NCBI GenBank assembly: GCA_016650185.1
Contig: JAENWE010000460.1
Span: 1 to 8,604 of the forward strand
Reading direction: 5' to 3'
DNA: 8,604 nucleotides
Source: Vicinamibacteria bacterium
Lineage (GTDB): Bacteria > Acidobacteriota > Vicinamibacteria > Fen-336 > JAGNNV01
The first letter of the stretch is position 1. Each line of letters starts with the position of its first letter. Shown here piece after piece: positions 6,074 through 8,604 of the stretch. The translations under genes and the position numbers were made by a program. The notes below the pieces were generated by a model. The model did not search any database and was not told the origin of the DNA. It saw nothing but the letters and a program-made list of their open reading frames with translations.

Positions 6074-6284
6074 AGCGGGCGGAACTCCTCCGCCACCTGG
6101 CTGCACATGGCTGCGAGTTGTTTCGGGAAGGCGGGCGTCATTCCATCTACTGGAATCCGGAGAATCCATCTACTGGAATCCGGAGAATCGAAAGACCTCT
6201 GCTGTTCCCCGTCATAGCGAAATCGTCGGCCCCACCGCCGCGCGCATTTGCAAGGATCTTGGGGTGCCGAGGCCAGGCGCGTAG
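6070..6284 (+). pseudogene. hicA: HicA toxin gene, disrupted by a 23-bp tandem duplication
   Basis: The first 32 codons read as normal HicA (MKRAELLRHLAAHGCEL, then REGGRHSIYWNPEN), including the catalytic His24 in the GGRHS motif of the dsRBD-like mRNA interferase fold. A 23-base unit (6142-6164) is then repeated exactly at 6165-6187, shifting the frame. Removing one copy restores RKTSAVPRHSEIVGP and TAARICKDLGVPRPGA up to a TAG at 6282-6284, a 63-residue protein of normal family length. As it stands, the frame runs on to 6402, through the attC and over the next gene's start, giving a 110-residue chimera. Toxin activity is expected to be lost because residues after the catalytic strand are scrambled. 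The rest of the gene is undamaged, so the event is likely recent. Confidence 0.85.
6142..6189 (+). repeat. 23-bp tandem duplication inside hicA
   Basis: Two perfect copies of a 23-base unit (6142-6164 and 6165-6187) plus two further matching bases. The unit begins TCCATCTACTGG and ends CGGAGAA. Because 23 is not a multiple of three, it shifts the reading frame. This is consistent with replication slippage. Confidence 0.95.
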
Positions 6285-6305
6285 GAGGACATTTTTGCAC
6301 GCACC

Positions 6306-6377
6306 GCAGAACAAAGGATTGAAGCGGACGAGCAGCCGCTTCTCGTTGCCTGCTCGCCGCTTAGTCCAGTGTTCAGC
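6306..6377 (+). other. attC site of the hicBA cassette
   Basis: Left arm: GCAGAAC (6306-6312), 8-nt spacer, unpaired G (6321), AAGCGG (6322-6327), unpaired A (6328), CGAGCAG (6329-6335). Right arm: CTGCTCG (6350-6356), CCGCTT (6357-6362), 8 nt, GTTCAGC (6371-6377). Both inner boxes pair perfectly, and the cut triplets AAC and GTT are intact. This is the most canonical site in the window, 72 bases long. Confidence 0.9.
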
Positions 6378-6398
6378 GGACCGTAGGGGGTGTCGCAA

Positions 6399-6941
6399 GT
6401 GAAAGCGTTCGTCCGATTGGTGCAGCGCCAGGCAGAGCGACAGCTGCGAGTCCCGGCCGACTACTTGCGGCAGCTAGGTGACACGTCGTTCTCGGGCTTC
6501 CTGAAGTTTCTGATGATCCTTCCGGTAGCAGCGCACCGCCGCCGGTCGGATCCAGCGCTCGTTCATGCCGTCAGGATCGCTGCCACCCAGGATGAGGACT
6601 GCGGTCCATGCGTCCAGATCGCCGTGAACGCCGCGATCGACGACGGAGTCGAGCCGGACATCATCAGGGCTGTCCTGGACCGGAACCACGACCAGATGCC
6701 CAAAGAAGTAGCGCTCGCACTGAAGTTCGCGGAAGGCGTACTGGCCAGAGACGGTTCCGAGGAGGAGGCTCGGGACGAGATCGTGAGGCAACTCGGGCAG
6801 ACGGTCGTCACGGAGTTGTCTCTTGCCATCGCGACCGCACGGGTGTTCCCCTCCCTGAAGCGAGGCCTTGGGTTCGCGCGTAGCTGTGCGTTGGTGGAGG
6901 TAGCGGTGGAGTCGCGGCGAGGCCGCCCAAGAAAGGGATGA
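6399..6941 (+). CDS. AhpD-like / carboxymuconolactone decarboxylase family protein
   Basis: A 180-residue helical protein of the CMD/AhpD superfamily. The diagnostic segment is VRIAATQDEDCGPCVQIAVN, with a CGPC redox pair at about residues 68-71 preceded by acidic residues, then a helix with the family's 'aal..Gv.pd.i.avl' pattern (AAIDDGVEPDIIRAVL). The His that usually follows CxxC in AhpD (CxxCxxxH) is absent, so classic AhpD peroxidase chemistry is uncertain. The GTG at 6399 is preferred because AGGGGG ends eight bases upstream; an in-frame GTG at 6390 would overlap that element. The TGA lies in the left arm of the next attC. A redox or detoxification role is inferred from family membership. 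The frameshifted hicA frame overlaps the start by a few bases. Confidence 0.82.
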   Translation: MKAFVRLVQRQAERQLRVPADYLRQLGDTSFSGFLKFLMILPVAAHRRRSDPALVHAVRIAATQDEDCGPCVQIAVNAAIDDGVEPDIIRAVLDRNHDQMPKEVALALKFAEGVLARDGSEEEARDEIVRQLGQTVVTELSLAIATARVFPSLKRGLGFARSCALVEVAVESRRGRPRKG

Positions 6942-7005
6942 ACCAGACGAAGCCCGCGCTTCCTCTCGCCGCCGCGGCCTTCGCAGGTTATCCCTGGTGT
7001 CCAGC
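6925..7005 (+). other. attC site of the AhpD-like cassette
   Basis: Left arm: GCCCAAG (6925-6931), 8-nt spacer, unpaired G (6940), AACCAG (6941-6946), unpaired A (6947), CGAAG (6948-6952). Right arm: CTTCG (6979-6983), CAGGTT (6984-6989), 9 nt, GTCCAGC (6999-7005). Folding geometry is intact, but both cut triplets deviate: AAG for AAC and GTC for GTT. Confidence 0.8.
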
Positions 7006-7076
7006 AGATGCTGGAACCGTGAGCGGGCATCGAAGAGCATCCGACCGACGGAGTTCCCGGGCGAGGTGAAGTGGCC

Positions 7077-7436
7077 ATGACGGATCCCATCACGCTGGTG
7101 CCCTTCGTCCCTGGAGGGGCGGACTTCGCGAAGAGCCGTGAGCTCTTCCGGGCCCTTGGGTTCGAGGAGGAGTGGTCGAACGATGGCTACGCTGGCTTTC
7201 GGGCCGGCGGAGCCAAGTTTGTCCTTCAGGACTTCAACGATCCCTCATTCGCCAGCAATCTCATGATCAAGATCGAGGTGCCGGACCTTGAGGGATGGTG
7301 GGCGATCACATCGGGCAGAGACCTTCCCGCCAGATTCTCGGGCTTCAGGCTCAAACCGCCGACCGACTTCCCTTGGGGACGCGAGGTACATTTCATTGAC
7401 CTCGCCGGCGTCTGCTGGCACGTTGGCACGCCATGA
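7077..7436 (+). CDS. VOC-family (glyoxalase/bleomycin-resistance fold) protein
   Basis: A 119-residue protein with one vicinal-oxygen-chelate repeat pair, the usual length for single-chain members that dimerise. It starts with LVPFVPGGADFAKSRELFRALGFEEEWS, the 'vp.l.v.D...s..FY..LGF' opening, then YAGFRAGGAKFVLQDF, and ends REVHFIDLAGVCWHV, matching the 'g.e..f.DPdGn.w.l' closing strand. The usual metal Glu position is not obvious, so metal dependence is unclear. GAGGTG eight bases before the ATG at 7077 sets the start; an in-frame GTG at 7071 is less likely. Integron cassettes often carry VOC proteins, and some confer drug resistance, but nothing here identifies a substrate. The gene looks intact. 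Confidence 0.8.
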   Translation: MTDPITLVPFVPGGADFAKSRELFRALGFEEEWSNDGYAGFRAGGAKFVLQDFNDPSFASNLMIKIEVPDLEGWWAITSGRDLPARFSGFRLKPPTDFPWGREVHFIDLAGVCWHVGTP

Positions 7437-7488
7437 CGCCTCCACGAACGCACGTCGCCAGCGCGAGTCGGCCGCGAGCGGTGGCGCC

Positions 7489-7518
7489 GCCGAACAAGCG
7501 GATGCAGCGGTGTCCGGT
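7489..7518 (+). other. Collapsed attC candidate after the VOC gene
   Basis: GCCGAAC (7489-7495), 8 nt, G (7504), CAGCGG (7505-7510) and T (7511) reproduce a left attC arm exactly. This runs straight into GTCCGGT (7512-7518), which resembles the right box at 3425. No right arm able to pair with CAGCGG is present, so the middle of the site appears deleted. Chance resemblance is possible. Confidence 0.4.
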
Positions 7519-7559
7519 CGGATCGGCATGATCACTGGGCGAAACCTAGGATGGGGCTC

Positions 7560-7793
7560 ATGAGCGAACCACTCGAACGCAATAAGCAGAACGTTCTGGC
7601 GTTCTACGACCTCATGTTCAACCAGTGCCAGCCGGCCGAGGCCGTGAGGCGATACACAGGCGAGGCGTACATCCAGCACAACCCCGCGGTCGGCGACAGG
7701 AAGGCCGCGTTTAGCCAGTACTTCGAGCGAAGGGACGCGCTGGCTCGATTCCAGATAGCCTCACACCTCAGAGAAGGAGGAGTTGCCATATGA
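7560..7793 (+). pseudogene. SnoaL-like / ester cyclase family protein, C-terminally truncated
   Basis: A 77-codon frame starting at the ATG at 7560, with AGGA and a G-run upstream. It begins ERNKQNVLAFYDLMFNQ, continues EAVRRYTGEAYIQHNPAVGD and AAFSQYFER, a clear match to the first half of SnoaL-like (NTF2-fold) proteins, with YIQHNP as the family hallmark. Full-length relatives run to about 125-140 residues. Here, after YFER, the sequence switches to an unrelated tail (RDALARFQIASHLREGGVAI) and stops at 7793. The second half of the cone-shaped fold is missing, so it should not form an active site. The break near 7730 may be the edge of a deletion or of an inserted segment. A short product could still be made. 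Confidence 0.65.
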
Positions 7794-7927
7794 GCACGCT
7801 AACGCTGCTTTGCACAGCAAGCGGCCGACTGGCAAATACTCGCACGGCGGGCGGATGGAGCAACCGGACAGTGGGCGGCCCCGACGCCGCCGAACATTCC
7901 GAGGACGGACGCCGTAACTATGACTGA
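7790..7927 (+). CDS. Possible 45-residue ORF with strong ribosome binding site
   Basis: An ATG overlapping the SnoaL-fragment stop (ATGA) is preceded nine bases upstream by AGGAGG, the best Shine-Dalgarno in this part of the window. The 45-residue product begins MSTLTLLCTASGRL and has no motif I recognise. The initiation signals suggest a real start, perhaps of a gene whose body has been lost. The same bases also contain an attC-like left arm, so the ORF may be incidental. Confidence 0.3.
   Translation: MSTLTLLCTASGRLANTRTAGGWSNRTVGGPDAAEHSEDGRRNYD
7797..7827 (+). other. Possible attC left arm after the SnoaL fragment
   Basis: CGCTAAC (7797-7803), 8 nt, G (7812), CACAGC (7813-7818), A (7819), AGCGGCCG fits the left-arm spacing seen in the other attC sites, and the SnoaL-fragment stop lies four bases before it. 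No complementary right arm or GTT box follows within 200 bases. This is either a half site left after deletion or coincidence. Confidence 0.28.
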
Positions 7928-7939
7928 GGCCATCGTCCC

Positions 7940-8308
7940 ATGATGCAAACTAGCGTGACATCCCCCAGCGACAAGGTGAACGCCATCGGCTGGGTGAGCT
8001 ACATCCTCCATCTCATCGTAGCCATCGCCGCGGTCGTGCCCGGGATCCAGGCTAGCGTCATCCTCCTGATCGTCGCTTTTTTTGCCGATATGGTGTTCCA
8101 GGGCGAGGCCATGGGCACCTATCAGGAATCCCACTACTCCTGGCGGCTCAAGTCCGTGCTCTGGGCCGGCGGCCTGTATCTCCTCACGTCCCCGCTGTGG
8201 CTGCTGTTCTTTTTCCCGGGCTGGATCGCCTGGGGTCTCATCTCCCTCTGGTTCTTGTACAGGATCGTGCGCGGGATGCTGGCGTTGTCGGATCGACGGC
8301 CGGTTTAG
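7940..8308 (+). CDS. COG3671-like small integral membrane protein
   Basis: A 122-residue membrane protein resembling the uncharacterised COG3671 / DUF4870-type family. After a short polar N-terminus there are hydrophobic segments at about residues 17-35 and 38-54. The landmark YQESHYSWRLKSVLW (about 61-75) corresponds to the family's 'YeSHfrWqirSfW' motif. Two more helices follow, at about 74-94 and 95-112, before a basic end (LSDRRPV). Two adjacent ATGs (7940, 7943) are possible starts, with no strong Shine-Dalgarno. No attC follows it, so it may be chromosomal sequence bordering the array or a cassette whose site has decayed. Function of the family is unknown. Confidence 0.72.
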   Translation: MMQTSVTSPSDKVNAIGWVSYILHLIVAIAAVVPGIQASVILLIVAFFADMVFQGEAMGTYQESHYSWRLKSVLWAGGLYLLTSPLWLLFFFPGWIAWGLISLWFLYRIVRGMLALSDRRPV

Positions 8309-8422
8309 GACCTCAGAGATCATCGCGCGGCTCCCCAGCCAGCAGGAGTGGCGCTCGGGGCCTTCTTCAGACCGCCATTTTGGCGACAACTGAGGGGGCC
8401 GCCACACTGACGTTTGCGACGC

Positions 8423-8470
8423 CGAGATCGCTTCAGTCCCCGACAAACTCCGGGTCCTTCGCGATGACGG
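8423..8470 (-). repeat. 48-bp dispersed repeat, right copy, inverted
   Basis: On the minus strand this has the same first 15 bases and last 14 bases as 1353-1400 with a different 19-base centre. With the left copy it brackets the integron region in opposite orientation. The stretch 8309-8474 has no gene. Confidence 0.6.
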
Positions 8471-8474
8471 AATG

Positions 8475-8604
8475 TGCGGGCGGAGGGACTGGCCGGGCCG
8501 ACGTTCGCCGACCGGCTGTCCACATGGGGACGGGATCCGTATGCGGGCGGAGGGACTAGACGGGCCGACGTTCGCCGACCGGCTGTCCACATGGGGACGG
8601 GATC
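8475..8604 (+). repeat. 67-bp tandem repeat reaching the window edge
   Basis: Copy one is 8475-8541; copy two is 8542-8604 and is cut by the window end. They differ at two positions (GGCC against AGAC near the start). Each unit contains the near-palindrome GTCCACATGGGGAC. More copies probably follow outside the window. Short frames across it on both strands show only repeated low-complexity peptides. Confidence 0.85.

Larger units (their letters stand above)
2410..7512 (+). mobile_element. Integron gene-cassette array (CALIN-like, no intact integrase)
   Basis: Cassette limits taken at the G/TT cut of each site are about 2410-2986, 2987-3425, 3426-4280, 4281-5786, 5787-6371, 6372-6999 and 7000-7512. 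Every cassette contains one gene or one two-gene unit on the + strand and ends in an attC-like inverted repeat in the same orientation. Repeated single-gene units with folded sites of 70-105 bases are the hallmark of integron arrays. The only integrase trace is the remnant at 1457-1716, so mobility would need an integrase supplied from elsewhere. The cargo is functionally unrelated. The array as a whole is strongly supported; exact edges are weaker at 2410 and beyond 7000. Confidence 0.82.

Noticed and set aside
7889..7925. A third GCCGAAC box (7889-7895) with a left-arm-like spacing
   Set aside because: The following bases do not form an L box with any downstream arm; GCCGAAC-type heptamers are expected by chance in such GC-rich DNA.
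7799..8590. 263-codon minus-strand frame covering the right end
   Set aside because: It is antisense to the COG3671-like gene and reads through the dispersed and tandem repeats, producing repeated low-complexity peptide. No ribosome binding site or motif.
8475..8604. CRISPR array
   Set aside because: The two repeats are directly adjacent 67-bp units with no spacers between conserved short repeats.

Overview
This is a high-GC bacterial window of 8.6 kb. No gene in it allows a confident taxonomic call; an environmental bacterium with a large genome is a guess. The left end (1-1262) looks like ordinary chromosome: the 3' end of an SRAP/HMCES-type gene, then a complete gene for a Clp-fold serine proteinase of the SDH type. 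Positions 1263-1456 carry no gene but hold one copy of a 48-bp dispersed repeat.

From about 1457 to 7518 the window is a decaying integron. A frameshifted 3' remnant of an integron-type tyrosine recombinase (intI-like, 1457-1716) is followed by a broken antitoxin and toxin remnant (1843-2225). After that come six or seven same-strand gene cassettes separated by attC recombination sites. I identified the attC sites by their folding geometry, not by similarity: an AAC-type outer box, an 8-nt spacer, one unpaired base, a paired 6-mer, a second unpaired base, an inner stem, and then the matching right arm. Six sites are convincing (2888, 3362, 4212, 5715, 6306, 6925), one is a partial or degenerate site (2366-2415), and one or two more look collapsed or halved (7489, 7797).

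The cassettes carry, in order: a small four-helix membrane protein; a tiny zinc-ribbon protein; an HNH endonuclease with an unrecognised N-terminal domain; a large acyltransferase-3/OpgC-like membrane protein; a hicB-hicA toxin-antitoxin pair whose toxin gene is broken by a 23-bp tandem duplication; an AhpD/carboxymuconolactone decarboxylase-like protein; a VOC (glyoxalase/bleomycin-resistance fold) protein; and a truncated SnoaL-like gene. All lie on the + strand. Most have their own ribosome binding site, and several stop codons fall at or inside the left attC arm, as is usual for cassettes. The genes do not form a pathway; they look like independently captured cargo.

The right end (7940-8604) holds a COG3671-like small membrane protein, then an inverted copy of the 48-bp dispersed repeat seen at 1353, then a 67-bp tandem repeat that runs off the window. 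With no intact integrase here, this stretch is best described as a CALIN-like (attC cluster lacking an integrase) or degenerate sedentary integron. The broken genes (integrase, both toxin-antitoxin loci, SnoaL) show active decay.
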